From: Agrobacterium sp. RAC06
Lineage (GTDB): Bacteria > Pseudomonadota > Alphaproteobacteria > Rhizobiales > Rhizobiaceae
Direction of reading: 5' to 3'
DNA length: 64,000 nt
Assembly (NCBI RefSeq): GCF_001713475.1
Contig: NZ_CP016499.1
Location: 3,597,501-3,661,500, forward strand
Numbering within the stretch: the first letter of the stretch is position 1; each line of letters starts with the position of its first letter. The position numbers were made by a program, and so were the translations under genes. This document shows, in pieces, positions 19,605 through 29,279 of this stretch. The notes below the pieces were generated by a model that saw only the letters and a program-made list of their open reading frames with translations, was not told where the DNA came from and did no database searches.

Positions 19605-19774
19605 TGTCCGCTGTTATCCTGAGCCCCCCAGCTGCGAGCATCCTCCTTTCAGCCCCAAAACGGTATCGCTAGGCGCAAGACACTCAATACCCGAGACTCC
19701 ATCTATCGCGGGTTGTTATGCAGAAGCATTGGGCGACGCATCCAAAGACGCAGATATTGCAAGTCTCTGTGCAA

Positions 19775-20345
19775 TCAGGCCCCCGCAACCACTTTCACCG
19801 AACTCCCTTCAAGATCCTTTCCAGTTTTAGGTTGGGCCAACGCAATCATCGCAGTGATGGCACCTTCAAGCTCGATCGTAGTTCGGCCATCGACCTCGCG
19901 GATGGTCACTGATGAGATCAGGCTGCGAATGTTCTCCAGAGCCGAGGTGCGTATCGCGGTGTCATTGAGTGTCTCGGCCAATGCTGCCACCTTGCGACGA
20001 TAGACGTCGCCAAGATTAGGATGAAGGCGGACGCGAGAGGGGGGCAGCGGCCGACAATCGCGCGTCCAGTTCCGCAGCTTGCGCTTCCATATTCTCCAGC
20101 TTCTCTTTGAGGCCCGGTGTGCGAAGTCCATCGGCGATAGCATCATAAAGCCCATCGAGCCGGCGCGCGATTTGTCCGCGTTGGTTGTCAATGCGCTGTC
20201 GTTCCGCATCTTGGGAAGCCCCACCGGCGTTCGCCTCGTTCGCATACTCCTTGATGAACTGCGCAACGGCTTCGGGCTGCATCAAACGCCGACGCAGCAG
20301 GTCGAGAATGACCTCTTCCAGTTCACGACGCTTGAAGGAGTGAAC
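19775..20345 (-). pseudogene. C-terminal remnant of a large serine recombinase, frameshifted
   Basis: Two overlapping minus-strand frames together encode the C-terminal part of a Pin/resolvase-type large recombinase. The first half (RRELEEVILDLLRRRLMQPE, then a coiled-coil-like stretch ending near ELDARLSAA) is in one frame. The second half (NLGDVYRRKVAALAETLND ... SVTIREVDGRTTIELEGAIT) is in another. The switch falls at a run of six G (about 20037-20043), a typical slippage site. The catalytic N-terminal domain is missing: upstream sequence is replaced abruptly by a Tn3 transposase tail at about 20345. It is therefore a dead gene. Confidence 0.75.
19779..19791 (+). repeat. Copy of the 3' end of tRNA-fMet (possible attachment site remnant)
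   Basis: gcccccgcaacca is identical to the last 13 bases of the tRNA-fMet gene at 2548-2560, in the same orientation. Extending left, 17 of 19 bases match (aatcagG... versus aatcctG...). It sits at the 3' end of a degraded serine recombinase gene. In rhizobia, recombinase genes can run into a tRNA-Met fragment in this way. It may be the right boundary of an integrated segment that starts at the tRNA. A chance match of a GC-rich 13-mer is possible. Confidence 0.45.
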
Positions 20346-20691
20346 CGCAACCGCTTGCCTCAACAAGAGCGAAGCCGAGAACACCTTTGCTCGCGCACTG
20401 TTCTTCAACCGCCTCGGAGAACTGCGCGACCGGACTTTCGCGAGCCAGTTCTACCGAGAATCCGGACATAACCTGGTGACCAACGCCATAGTCTATTGGA
20501 ACACGCTCTATCTTGAACCAGCGTTGGCCGTGCTAAACCGGGAAGGTGTCGCAACGCCGCCCGACGTGATCAAACACATCACTCCGCTTGGATGGCAGCA
20601 TATCAGTCTCACTGGCGATTACATCTGGACCCCGACGGACGGCGCCGATCTCAGACCATTGCGGCAGGAAACCTCCATCCCCGCAGCATGA
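20346..20691 (+). pseudogene. C-terminal remnant of a Tn3-family transposase
   Basis: Reading the plus strand in frame with 20476 back to about 20350 gives the well-known Tn3 transposase tail: LNKSEAENTFARALFFNRLG, then ELRDRTF, NAIVYWNTLYLEPAL and HITPLGWQHISLTGDY. Only about 110 residues of an approximately 1000-residue protein remain. The left junction abuts the recombinase remnant in opposite orientation, so one element inserted into or recombined with the other. No terminal inverted repeat could be identified with confidence downstream. Confidence 0.75.
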
Positions 20692-20792
20692 GCACCCTAT
20701 GTTCTCAAAATTCGGACAGGTCTGCCACTTTCGTGTCGTGACGCCAACAAGGCGAAAACGCCGTAGGGCTTGTCCCCCGTGACTGGCCCGCG

Positions 20793-21569
20793 TTAAGGCT
20801 CTGGTATTCTGACCGGTGTGGTGGCCTTGATGTCCGGATCGGTCGTCGCGGCTACGGATACCGCTCCAGTTTTAGGTGACTTAACTGCGTCTTGGTCGAT
20901 GGTGGCAGGATGGATGACCTGCTTTGATGCTGCAGCGAAAGCGGGATAACCATAGGCCACGGTTGCAGTGGACGCGGCGAACCCCGGGTCTCTCACCGAC
21001 AGCCCGGTGAGGAGATCTGCGAGCACGTCCGGGCCAAGCGCCTGATGGCAGTATCGCAGTCGGATCTCTCTCGGCTCGTTGCGGCCAAGCTCGACGTCGC
21101 GGCCGATGATCTGCCACGCGTAAACGCAGCCGCCTTTGTCGCCCAGTTTGCCGGTCGCTGCGCCATAGGCGCCGTAAGCGTTGCGGCGGATGACCGGATC
21201 GATACTCATTGATACACCCGGGAACTCGCCCCGCAGCGTTCGGATGATCTCGGCACGGTCAGGCCCTTTCCTGAGCGTCGATCTTGAGGCGGCTGAGGTT
21301 GATATCGTCAGCGCGTTTTCGCCCTGCAGTGTTGTTGTGTTCGCCCAGACCATAGTTTGCCTGGTCACTCCATCCGTAAATGTCTGGCGAAGGCCGATCG
21401 GCATCTCGCCTAGCCCGGTCAGTGAAGCAGAGGCGAGATGAACGGGCAGTTCGCGGTTGCCTGTCGCGACGGGCATATTGCCGGTCATGCCATCAAGGAA
21501 GGGATCCTCGACGGTCGTGCAGCCGTGCAGCGCAAGCAGAGTCAGGATCGCAAGGATGTTTGGCTTCAC
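20793..21569 (-). CDS. bcsN: Cellulose biosynthesis lipoprotein BcsN
   Basis: A 258-residue protein with a lipoprotein signal (TLLALHGC, lipid cysteine at residue 16). The body matches what I know of BcsN, an accessory cellulose protein found in alphaproteobacteria, with the GGCVYAWQ and EIRLRYCH segments. Its role is not well defined; an envelope-located helper in cellulose export is inferred. It starts with GTG and overlaps the stop of the upstream TPR gene by one base. It is the last gene of the bcs operon. The C-terminal 50 residues are low-complexity Ala/Thr/Pro. Confidence 0.75.
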   Translation of the reverse strand: MKPNILAILTLLALHGCTTVEDPFLDGMTGNMPVATGNRELPVHLASASLTGLGEMPIGLRQTFTDGVTRQTMVWANTTTLQGENALTISTSAASRSTLRKGPDRAEIIRTLRGEFPGVSMSIDPVIRRNAYGAYGAATGKLGDKGGCVYAWQIIGRDVELGRNEPREIRLRYCHQALGPDVLADLLTGLSVRDPGFAASTATVAYGYPAFAAASKQVIHPATIDQDAVKSPKTGAVSVAATTDPDIKATTPVRIPEP

Positions 21570-23614
21570 TAGTTGATCCCCATGCGTTCGTTGATGGCCG
21601 CGATGCCCCTGCTGTTTGCCGGGTCTGCCATGACCTGATTGAGCTGGGCGAAGATCGCGCGCGACTGGGCCAGATTGCCAAGGTGGTAATGACTCCAGGC
21701 GCGCATCTGGCTGATCCCCACCGGCTCCGGCATGATCTGCAGGCGGGTGTTCAGCGCTTCGAGCGTGACGCGATATTGCTTGCGATCGAAGGCGGCGCGC
21801 GCCCGCTGCCAGAGAAGCTCGGCGCGCAGTTCCCGGTCGCGGAGCGGCGTCAGGCTGTGCTGCATCAGCAGAGCCTCTGCGTCGTCGGTCAGATTGGCGC
21901 GCAAAAGCGTGAGGCCAAGGCCATAGGCGGCATCATCCGCCTTGCCGCCACCGCCCGCGAGACCGGCCGTGAAGGCCTGACGCGCTTCGGCCAGATGGTT
22001 GAGACCCAGAAGACACCAGCCCTTGGCCACCTGTGCATCCGGCCGCAAGGCTGTCCTGGCTTCAAGCCGCCGCAACTCGGCAACACAGCCACCATAGTCC
22101 TTTTTCTGCAGTCGCGAGAGATAGCCGGCCTGAACGCCTGCGGGTGCCGAGACCGATTTCCCGGCCCGCTGGCGCGGTTCCGCTGCTGATTTCAGCTCGG
22201 CGAAAACCGTTTGATAGGCGTCGCCATGCTGTTCCCGCAGGTTTGCAAGGGTTTTCTTCTCGCCCAGTCGCGTCAGAGTGAGGGCCAGGCCCTTCAGACT
22301 GTCTGCCTCGGCCTTCCATTCGAAGGCCTTCGCAAACCAGGCACGCGCCGGCTCGAACTGGCGCGAGTTATAGGCATACCAGCCGATGAGGCGGGCGTGA
22401 TCGGACGATTCCGTCTTCTGGATCGCTTCCGCATAGCGGGTCACGACACGTTCATCGATGTCGGTCTTCCCCTCGCCCTTGAAAGGGAAGGATAGCTGAT
22501 CGAGGAGGAAGGCGTCCTGCCCGGCAAGCATGTCGAGGTGCTCCGTGACAAACGCATAGGCCTCCTCGTCCTTCGATTGGTGGGAAAAACTGAGCGCCAT
22601 GCCGCGGACGGCTTCCGGCGTCGCCTTGTTCTGCAGCATGCGCTGGAAGAAGTTTGCTGCCTGGTCCGGCTGCTCGATCTTCAGCATGTACCAGCCCATG
22701 AGGGCGAGGTCTTCGGGCGCTTGACCGCTCTCGGCAACCGTCCTGACGGCGGCAATTGCCTCGGGGCCTGGTTGAGGTGCGCCCGCAACGCCGGACGCGA
22801 AGTCTCCCATTTCGCGGCGCATGAGATCAAGGTTGAGCGATCGCATCGAGAGAGCGAGTTCGGGATCCGCAGAGAGCACACGGATCGCCTCGCGCAGATC
22901 GGCTGCCGGAATGTCCTCCATCGCCTTTTGCAGGGTGGTCAGCACCAGTTCATCGGAAAACGCCTTCTCCGGCGTCCGGAAAAGGATGCTGCGATAGACC
23001 GCCGTCAGTGCCTCCTGCATCTCATTTGCCCGGTAAGCGTCAAGCATCATCCAGAGCAGGTCGATCTCGGTTTCCTGCGCAGGGTCGAGCTTTGCACCAA
23101 GACGAATGACGGTCACAAAGTCCTTCGCCTCGTTTGCCTGCGTCATGGCAAATCTCAGCTTGCGCCGCTCGAGCTTGCTGACGAAATCCTCTGACGGTTC
23201 CCAGCCCACATGGCTTGCGGCGATCCGGCTGATTTCCTGCTCGATACCGGCATAGTCATCGCGCTCGTAAAGTTGCCAGAGCGTTGTCTCATCGACATGG
23301 TCGCCGGCATCGGGGGCATAGAGGTCGGCCGGGGGCATGAAGCCGGGATACTTCAGTTCCAGGCGGCGGGTCTCTGCTTCGACGCGCTCTGCCTCGCCAT
23401 TGCGTGCATAGTAATAGAGTGCGGCAAGATCGACCGTGTCAGGCGCCGGCGCTTTGCGCGTGTCAGCTTCAACGGCTTTCGCGCTGTCCGATGGATGCGC
23501 CATGATGGCGGTCGCTTCAGGTGCTAGAAGCGAGGTCGCGCCGGCGGGCAGTGCGACGATCAGTGTGGCGAGGATGGTGCCGGCCGAGAGTCTTGTCTTG
23601 ATTGTCTTCTTCAT
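21569..23614 (-). CDS. TPR-repeat protein of the cellulose operon
   Basis: A 681-residue exported protein with a signal peptide (MKKTIKTRLSAGTILATLIV, cleavage near ALPAGA). The rest is made of degenerate helical tetratricopeptide-like repeats (for example QPDQAANFFQRML, FEPARAWFAKAFEWK, HLAEARQAFTAGL). Position and TPR content suggest a periplasmic scaffold standing in for the TPR half of BcsC. No C-terminal beta-barrel is evident, so it is not a full BcsC. The ATG at 23614 overlaps the bcsB stop by four bases, supporting this start over one 45 bases earlier. Confidence 0.75.
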   Translation of the reverse strand: MKKTIKTRLSAGTILATLIVALPAGATSLLAPEATAIMAHPSDSAKAVEADTRKAPAPDTVDLAALYYYARNGEAERVEAETRRLELKYPGFMPPADLYAPDAGDHVDETTLWQLYERDDYAGIEQEISRIAASHVGWEPSEDFVSKLERRKLRFAMTQANEAKDFVTVIRLGAKLDPAQETEIDLLWMMLDAYRANEMQEALTAVYRSILFRTPEKAFSDELVLTTLQKAMEDIPAADLREAIRVLSADPELALSMRSLNLDLMRREMGDFASGVAGAPQPGPEAIAAVRTVAESGQAPEDLALMGWYMLKIEQPDQAANFFQRMLQNKATPEAVRGMALSFSHQSKDEEAYAFVTEHLDMLAGQDAFLLDQLSFPFKGEGKTDIDERVVTRYAEAIQKTESSDHARLIGWYAYNSRQFEPARAWFAKAFEWKAEADSLKGLALTLTRLGEKKTLANLREQHGDAYQTVFAELKSAAEPRQRAGKSVSAPAGVQAGYLSRLQKKDYGGCVAELRRLEARTALRPDAQVAKGWCLLGLNHLAEARQAFTAGLAGGGGKADDAAYGLGLTLLRANLTDDAEALLMQHSLTPLRDRELRAELLWQRARAAFDRKQYRVTLEALNTRLQIMPEPVGISQMRAWSHYHLGNLAQSRAIFAQLNQVMADPANSRGIAAINERMGIN

Positions 23615-25902
23615 TCGACTGTCCTCACGCCCTTGCGCGGCACGACATAACCAACCCACCAGCCGAAGCCGCCCATCAGTGCGAGAACAAGACCGACATA
23701 GATGATAAAGTTGTCGGAGAGCCAGGCAGCCGCAAGGCGTCTGAGATTGGCGGGGCTCGTATCGGTGATCGGAAAGAAGCTGTAGCTTTCGGGATAGCGG
23801 TTCACGAGTTCGAGGTCAGAACGCCGGATCACCGATTCCCCTCCTTCGAGGGCCGTCCAGGTTGCCGGCTTGGTCAGGGCTGCGACGCCCTGCTGAAGCA
23901 TGGTTTCATCCACCGCGTTGACATAGGTCCAGACGGCAGCGCCGTCAGCGGATGCAACCTGCTTCAGACTGATCAGGCGATCGCGCGGATCGATCTTGAC
24001 GTCTTCGCGTCCGATATCCTTGTAGGCCAGCCAGCGGTTGACGGTTGTCGAGGCCGTTGCCACCCAGTCAGAGGCTCGGCTCTTCAGTGACAGCTGATCG
24101 CGCTCAAGCCGCGTTTCGACCTGGAAAGCATCGAGCAGCGCCTGGGAGTCCGACAATTGACCGCCCGCATTTACCGAAGCTGTGATCAGATCGTCGGTCG
24201 AAGACGGCTGCAGTCGATCTCCCTTTTGGCCGGCAAGAGCGGCAAGCTCCAGCGGCTCGCCACCGGCGCCGACAATCAGGGCATTCGTCGTCTTGCGCGG
24301 GTCTGGACGGCCGATCTTGAGCTCGGCTGGCAGGGGATGCCCCGCCGACATGGCGAGCCGGGTGAGAAGGGTTAGTGCCGAGCCCAGCCGTGCGGGTGTC
24401 GCCGTATCGACATAGAGATCGAAGGCAGTCGGGCCCTTGAAAGGGAAGGACGTTCCAGCAAAGGCCGCAAGGTCGGGAAGACGACCGGCGCGCGCCAGTG
24501 GCGGTATCGTCACCGTGGTTTCTTCTAGCAGCAGGAAACGAGATCGCGCTTCGTCGCGGGCGGCCGGATCACAGACGAGATCGGAGGCGAGCGGCACTTC
24601 GGCCAGAACACGAACATGGTTCACGCCGGGATGGAAGGCGCGGAGCGGAAGTTCCAGCGGCTTGTTCTCAAGCGTCGTGCCCTCGGGATCGTAGAGCACG
24701 AGGCTTGCCACGGCGCGTTCATTGACGCGGACCAGCAACTGCGTTCCGGGTGCCAGCCCGGGCGCAGTGGCCGCATTCAGGTTGAGATCAACCGTGGCAT
24801 AGTCGCCCGGATAAAAATCGGCGGGCATCACGACATCGAAGCTCGTCTGGAAGAGACGGCCGGCGAAAGGTGTCGTCTGATAACCGATGCTCGACAGCGG
24901 GTGTGTGCCCGGGCTCTCTCCATCGATCCGCGTCTTGGTCATGGCGAACTTGTTTGCGCGGATCAACGGAAGCAGGGGGCCATTGACGGCGGCAACCAGG
25001 AGCGACTGAAGCTCACTTTTGTTCGAACCACGCATGGTGACGATCTGGCGGCCGTGTTCGCCCTGCCGGACGAATAGGCCACGCGGTGCGGCGGCAAGGG
25101 CGTCGCGGGTGGGTTGCGGCAGGTTCGCGTCTGCGGGGTCACCGAGATAGAGGTCGATGCCCGGTCCGCTGCCTCCGACGTCGCCGACGGTGATGCTCAG
25201 GTCCTCACGACCGAGCACAAGTGCTAGGGTCTGCACGAGGGGCAGGCTGTCTCTCAATGTCGTCTGGGGAGCATCGTTTCCGGCAATCACGCGGATTTCC
25301 GTGGCGCCATCGCCATTTCGCCCGACGGACAGAAGGCCTGCGAGATCGCCGTCCTTCGGGCGTGCGCTGGTCAGGAAGCCGCTGATCAGCGGATCGACCT
25401 GCGTCCACAATTCATAGGTTGCTTGAACGCTGCAGTCGATGCGGTGGTGCTGTTTTGCACGCAGCCGGACCTGATTCCAGCCGACCGTCAGATCCTTGGC
25501 GGCGACCGGAATGTCATGGGTCGCCGGACCATTGGGCGAGCGGATGGGTAAGGCCGCGAGAGGCTTGCCGTTCAACTCAATGTCGAGCATGGCGTCATCA
25601 GGCATGACCGAGACCGCATTGGTATAGCTCAGTCTCAACAGGCCTGCTGTCGCGACCTGCTCCGCTGACAGATAGAAGCTGAGTTCTCTCGCCGCGTCTT
25701 CGCCTTCCAGGCGCATGGCGGTTGCCGTCTGGCGGAAGGCGACCATCTGGCGGGGGATGTCCGACACGGCCTGACCGGCGCTCTGGACACTTGCCGCACC
25801 AAGGTCTGCGGGCACGAAATCACCAGCATGAGAGGCGTTTGCCGACAGACAAATGAGGATCGCTGCTGCTGAGAGCCGGCGCAGGACTTCAAGGTTATGC
25901 AT
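23611..25902 (-). CDS. bcsB: Cellulose synthase regulatory/periplasmic subunit BcsB
   Basis: A 763-residue BcsB. It has an N-terminal signal peptide (ending near ANASHAG), a large periplasmic part built from carbohydrate-binding and flavodoxin-like domains, and one C-terminal transmembrane anchor (NFIIYVGLVLALMGGFGWWV region) that packs against BcsA. BcsB is needed for BcsA activity and guides the glucan through the periplasm. Length fits the family. It overlaps bcsA by eight bases and the TPR gene by four, so the operon is translationally coupled. Confidence 0.92.
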   Translation of the reverse strand: MHNLEVLRRLSAAAILICLSANASHAGDFVPADLGAASVQSAGQAVSDIPRQMVAFRQTATAMRLEGEDAARELSFYLSAEQVATAGLLRLSYTNAVSVMPDDAMLDIELNGKPLAALPIRSPNGPATHDIPVAAKDLTVGWNQVRLRAKQHHRIDCSVQATYELWTQVDPLISGFLTSARPKDGDLAGLLSVGRNGDGATEIRVIAGNDAPQTTLRDSLPLVQTLALVLGREDLSITVGDVGGSGPGIDLYLGDPADANLPQPTRDALAAAPRGLFVRQGEHGRQIVTMRGSNKSELQSLLVAAVNGPLLPLIRANKFAMTKTRIDGESPGTHPLSSIGYQTTPFAGRLFQTSFDVVMPADFYPGDYATVDLNLNAATAPGLAPGTQLLVRVNERAVASLVLYDPEGTTLENKPLELPLRAFHPGVNHVRVLAEVPLASDLVCDPAARDEARSRFLLLEETTVTIPPLARAGRLPDLAAFAGTSFPFKGPTAFDLYVDTATPARLGSALTLLTRLAMSAGHPLPAELKIGRPDPRKTTNALIVGAGGEPLELAALAGQKGDRLQPSSTDDLITASVNAGGQLSDSQALLDAFQVETRLERDQLSLKSRASDWVATASTTVNRWLAYKDIGREDVKIDPRDRLISLKQVASADGAAVWTYVNAVDETMLQQGVAALTKPATWTALEGGESVIRRSDLELVNRYPESYSFFPITDTSPANLRRLAAAWLSDNFIIYVGLVLALMGGFGWWVGYVVPRKGVRTVE

Positions 25903-28165
25903 AGGCCGGCCCTTTCACGGCTGCCGGATAGGTTGCGCCCGGCTCCGAAACGCTGCTCGATGTGTTGATGATCAGCGGCGCGTCGGGATGTGAGATTTCC
26001 GTCGTTTCGCGAACCAGACGCAAGGCGTAGGTGAAGCCGCGCAGCGTTTCGGTGATCGTCCAGAGGGCAAATCGGAAGGTGCCGTTGAAGAAGCCCTTGT
26101 GTTTCTGAACACGGTTCCAGCGCTCCTGAAGCGGCTGCTGTTCGCAATACATCATCTCGGCAATCGCGATGAAGGTTTCGGGTGTGCGCTCGGCAAAGGC
26201 AAAGCCGGAGCTCGTCTCGTCCTGCCGGCGCAGCATGCTGCGGCAAACAAGGGGTACGCGCATTCCGCGGCCGTGGCGGCGGATTTCGATTGTGGCCTCT
26301 TCGCCCGTCTCCAGCCCGTTCACCGGATGTCCGTCGATGAACTGCAGTGCGAGGCCACCGCTCGAGACATCCGCGATGATGACGGCGTGGCTTGTGCCGC
26401 CGGAATGCAGGATCGCATGACGCCGAACGCTGAGGCGCTGGTTGCGCCGACGTTCGCGCCGTTCCGATACGGAGCCGAGGGCAGCGCCGGCGATGCCCAT
26501 GTTGATGATGTTCCAGCCGGCCACGATCAGCAGCAGTTCGGAGGGCATTGCTTCCGTCGTGTAACGCCAGATCGCATAGCAGGTGGCGGCAAAGAGCAGG
26601 AAGAATATCCCAAAGTATGGGCGCGCCAGCGGTGACAGCTTGCTCTCATCCAGTGTCTGTCCCTTCGACGTGACGTTGAAGGTCGGCTTGCGCGGGTTCT
26701 TCACGACGCTCAGGATCGCGCCGAAAAGCATCACCGACTGCACATATTCATAGAGCTCGGAGACCCAGGGCCAGCGCACGCGACCGAAGAGGTAGCTCTG
26801 CATGGCGAAGGATGAGATGAGATAGGTCACCGAGTAGCAGATGAATTCGGTGATGTTGGCTTCGAAGATCTGCAGCGAAAAGAAGATGTAGAGCAGCGGC
26901 GAGAACATGAAGGTCAACCGCGTCAGGGGAAAGAGCCAGAAGAGGTTCGTGCCGGCGTAGCAGATGCGCTGCGCCGTCGAGAGACCGCGCTGAAGGAAGG
27001 GGCGGTTCAGCGTCAGGATCTGCAGCATGCCCTGGGCCCAGCGAACGCGCTGACCAATGAAGGAGACGAGCGTTTCGGGCTGCAGGCCGGCGATCAGGGG
27101 CTTGTCGACGTAAAGGCTGTGCCAGCCGCGGCAGTGGAGCGCGAGCGCGCTTTCGCAGTCTTCGGTGATCGACTGGCCCGAAAATCCGCCGGTTTCCTTC
27201 AATGCCTTGCGTCGCAGAACGGCAGCGGAACCGCAGAAGAACGAGGCATTCCACTTGTCGAGGCCGCGTTGGACGACGGAATAGAACATCTCGTTCTCCG
27301 ACGGCATCTTGCCGAAGGTCTGGAGGTTCTTCTCCACCGGGTCCGGATTGAGGAAGTAGTGGGGGGTCTGGACGAGGAAGAGCTTCTCGTCGTTTCTGAA
27401 GTGGCCCACTGTCTCGTTGAGGAATTCGCGGACAGGTGCATGGTCGGCATCGAATACGACCACAAGCTCGCTGGTCGAGATCGAGAGACCCGCGTTCAGA
27501 TTGCCGGCCTTGGCATGGCTGTTTTCGGCGCGGGCGTGATAGCGAACGCCCAGCGCTGCCGACAGCGCCTGCAGTTCCTCGCGACGTCGACGGGCAGCGA
27601 TTGCAGCGCGCGGATCGGACTGTCTGCACTTGGCATCGGTGCCGCCATCATCGAGCAGATAGACGGTCAGCTTGTCGGCCGGGTAATTCATCGCCTTGGC
27701 CGCAGCCAGCGTCAGCGCCAGAAGGTCGGCCGACTCGTTGTAGGACGGAACGAAGACGTCGACGGTCGGCTTGTCGTCATCGGCCAGCTGCGGCGCCGGC
27801 TTGCGGTCCAGCGGGTCGGCGACGATGAAGAAATTGATTGCCAGCATGACCAGGCAATACATTTCCGCCGCATAGAGAATGATGCCCGGGATGAAGTTCC
27901 AGGGCTCGTTGATGTCGGGAAGCGTCTCCGTTGTGCGCCAGAACGCATAGCGCAGGGCGAGCACGGCCGAGAACACGAAAGTCATCACGCGGAATGTCTT
28001 GTTCTGCGGACGCATCATGAACAGGAGCATCAGGGCCAGGATGGCCAGGCTGAGCACCAGTTGCGCCTGGAGGCTGATCGGCAGCCACAGCAGAAACACA
28101 CCAAAAAGGCCCGCAATGATTGCAGGCAACGCAGCGCACATCATGTGCAGAACCCCATCTTTCAC
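25895..28165 (-). CDS. bcsA: Cellulose synthase catalytic subunit BcsA (UDP-forming)
   Basis: A 756-residue inner-membrane glycosyltransferase family 2 enzyme that polymerises UDP-glucose into beta-1,4-glucan and threads it across the membrane. All catalytic landmarks are present: DDGGTD (172-177), DAD (239-241), the catalytic base in TED (334-336), and QRVRW (372-376). A C-terminal PilZ domain follows, with the arginine-rich c-di-GMP loop RRNQRLSVRR (about 573-582) and DVSSGG (599-604), so the enzyme should be activated by cyclic di-GMP. Hydrophobic helices flank the catalytic domain. It heads the bcsA-bcsB-TPR-bcsN operon. Confidence 0.96.
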   Translation of the reverse strand: MKDGVLHMMCAALPAIIAGLFGVFLLWLPISLQAQLVLSLAILALMLLFMMRPQNKTFRVMTFVFSAVLALRYAFWRTTETLPDINEPWNFIPGIILYAAEMYCLVMLAINFFIVADPLDRKPAPQLADDDKPTVDVFVPSYNESADLLALTLAAAKAMNYPADKLTVYLLDDGGTDAKCRQSDPRAAIAARRRREELQALSAALGVRYHARAENSHAKAGNLNAGLSISTSELVVVFDADHAPVREFLNETVGHFRNDEKLFLVQTPHYFLNPDPVEKNLQTFGKMPSENEMFYSVVQRGLDKWNASFFCGSAAVLRRKALKETGGFSGQSITEDCESALALHCRGWHSLYVDKPLIAGLQPETLVSFIGQRVRWAQGMLQILTLNRPFLQRGLSTAQRICYAGTNLFWLFPLTRLTFMFSPLLYIFFSLQIFEANITEFICYSVTYLISSFAMQSYLFGRVRWPWVSELYEYVQSVMLFGAILSVVKNPRKPTFNVTSKGQTLDESKLSPLARPYFGIFFLLFAATCYAIWRYTTEAMPSELLLIVAGWNIINMGIAGAALGSVSERRERRRNQRLSVRRHAILHSGGTSHAVIIADVSSGGLALQFIDGHPVNGLETGEEATIEIRRHGRGMRVPLVCRSMLRRQDETSSGFAFAERTPETFIAIAEMMYCEQQPLQERWNRVQKHKGFFNGTFRFALWTITETLRGFTYALRLVRETTEISHPDAPLIINTSSSVSEPGATYPAAVKGPAYA

Positions 28166-28742
28166 TCACCCGCAGCTTCATCTGCGGCGACCCCTCGAAA
28201 GGAATGGCCGGAAATTAGGGGTGATTTCTTAGCAAATTGCTAAGACATGAAGGGGCGAAAACAACCTGGATAGGCGCTATTCCAAATTCATCACGGATAT
28301 TAACATTATGAAATTGCTGGTATTTTCTGATGACACATTTCGGAAATTCGACATAAATGAATAATCAAACCCCTAAGCCTGTTCTAATCGATATAGTTTA
28401 CGATTACTGAAGGTGGGCGCCTTTTCGGTCATGTCGCGTCAGTGTTGGATCAATTTGGACCGGAAAAGCTCCGCTGGCAGGGCAAACGCCTAAGGTCACG
28501 ACGCCCGTGTCGCGCCTGGAGCTTGGGCGCTCGCTCCTCCATGAGACTCCCTGACAAGGATCGGACACAAGCCATATACGGCCAAGCCATTCAATCGTCG
28601 TGCCAGTGTATCAAGAGCTGAAGATATGTTGGTTACCGCGTACCCGCAATCCGCCCGGTCCGCTGCTATCGGCGACCGGTTCCGTCTCGATGGCCTCGCT
28701 GATCTCACGGCTGTCGGTGCAGGCTTCGATCGTGAAGGAAGG
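28166..28742. other. AT-richer upstream region of the cellulose operon
   Basis: About 570 bases with no convincing gene. The part next to bcsA (28200-28400) is distinctly AT-richer than the surroundings (tattaacattatgaaattgc, taaatgaataatcaaacccc) and should contain the bcs promoter. A short inverted repeat TTAGCAATTTGCTAA occurs at about 28228-28244 (ttagcaaattgctaa), a possible operator. The part near 28600-28740 may include degraded N-terminal sequence of the recombinase pseudogene. Confidence 0.5.
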
Positions 28743-29240
28743 ATGCGAGATCGGGCGCTTTTTGATCTTGCCATCGACCGCAAGCTCCGTGGCTGCGATC
28801 TGGTAAAGCTGAAAATCGGACACTCGTCACCGGCCACGACATTCGAACTCGAGCGATGGTCGTCCAGCAGAAGACTGGACGACCCGTGCAGTTCGAAATT
28901 ACGACCGAGGTCAGAGCCAGTCTGCTTGCCTGGCTTCAGCGAAGGGGAGGAACAGTCGATGACTATGCCTTTCCCAGTCGCGTCGACCACGCTGATCATC
29001 TCAGCACTCGGCAATACGCCAGACTGGTTGATGAGTGGGTGACGGCGATCTGGCTTCGTCGGCAGGATTACGGGACGCATTCCCTGTGGCGAACGAAGGC
29101 TACCATGATCTACAAGGCCACCGGCAATCTTCGAGCGATCCAGATCCTGCTTGGCCATAACCAAGATCGAGAACACAGTCAGATATCTCTGCGTCGACAT
29201 TGAGGACGCACTAGAACTGGCCGAGCGGACCGAAATCTGA
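28743..29240 (+). pseudogene. Tyrosine recombinase/integrase with two single-base frameshifts
   Basis: Three frames read in turn give the C-terminal catalytic part of a phage-type integrase common in rhizobia: DRALFDLAIDRKLRGCDLV, then MVVQQKTGRPVQFE with AIWLRRQDYGTHSLWRTKA, then TKIENTVRYLCVDIEDALEL. The first frame break is a probable one-base loss at about 28823 (gacactcgtc where gacacctcgtc is expected). The second is an extra A at about 29160 (cataaccaag). The active-site HxLRRT is altered to HSLWRT. The true N terminus is not recognised. It is inactive unless both shifts are sequencing errors. Confidence 0.75.
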
Positions 29241-29247
29241 ATGAGGA

Positions 29248-29279
29248 CGGCCCCGCACGTTGTGGGGCCGCGCCCTTTC
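29248..29279 (+). terminator. Hairpin with short T run after the integrase remnant
   Basis: CGGCCCCGCA / TGTGGGGCCG forms a 10-bp stem (one G-U pair) with a CGT loop, followed by cgccctttcg. It starts eight bases after the integrase stop. The T tract is short and displaced, so termination is only plausible. Confidence 0.4.

Noticed and set aside
23611..23660. A start 45 bases further upstream for the TPR protein
   Set aside because: The ATG overlapping the bcsB stop by four bases begins a proper signal peptide; the longer N terminus does not.
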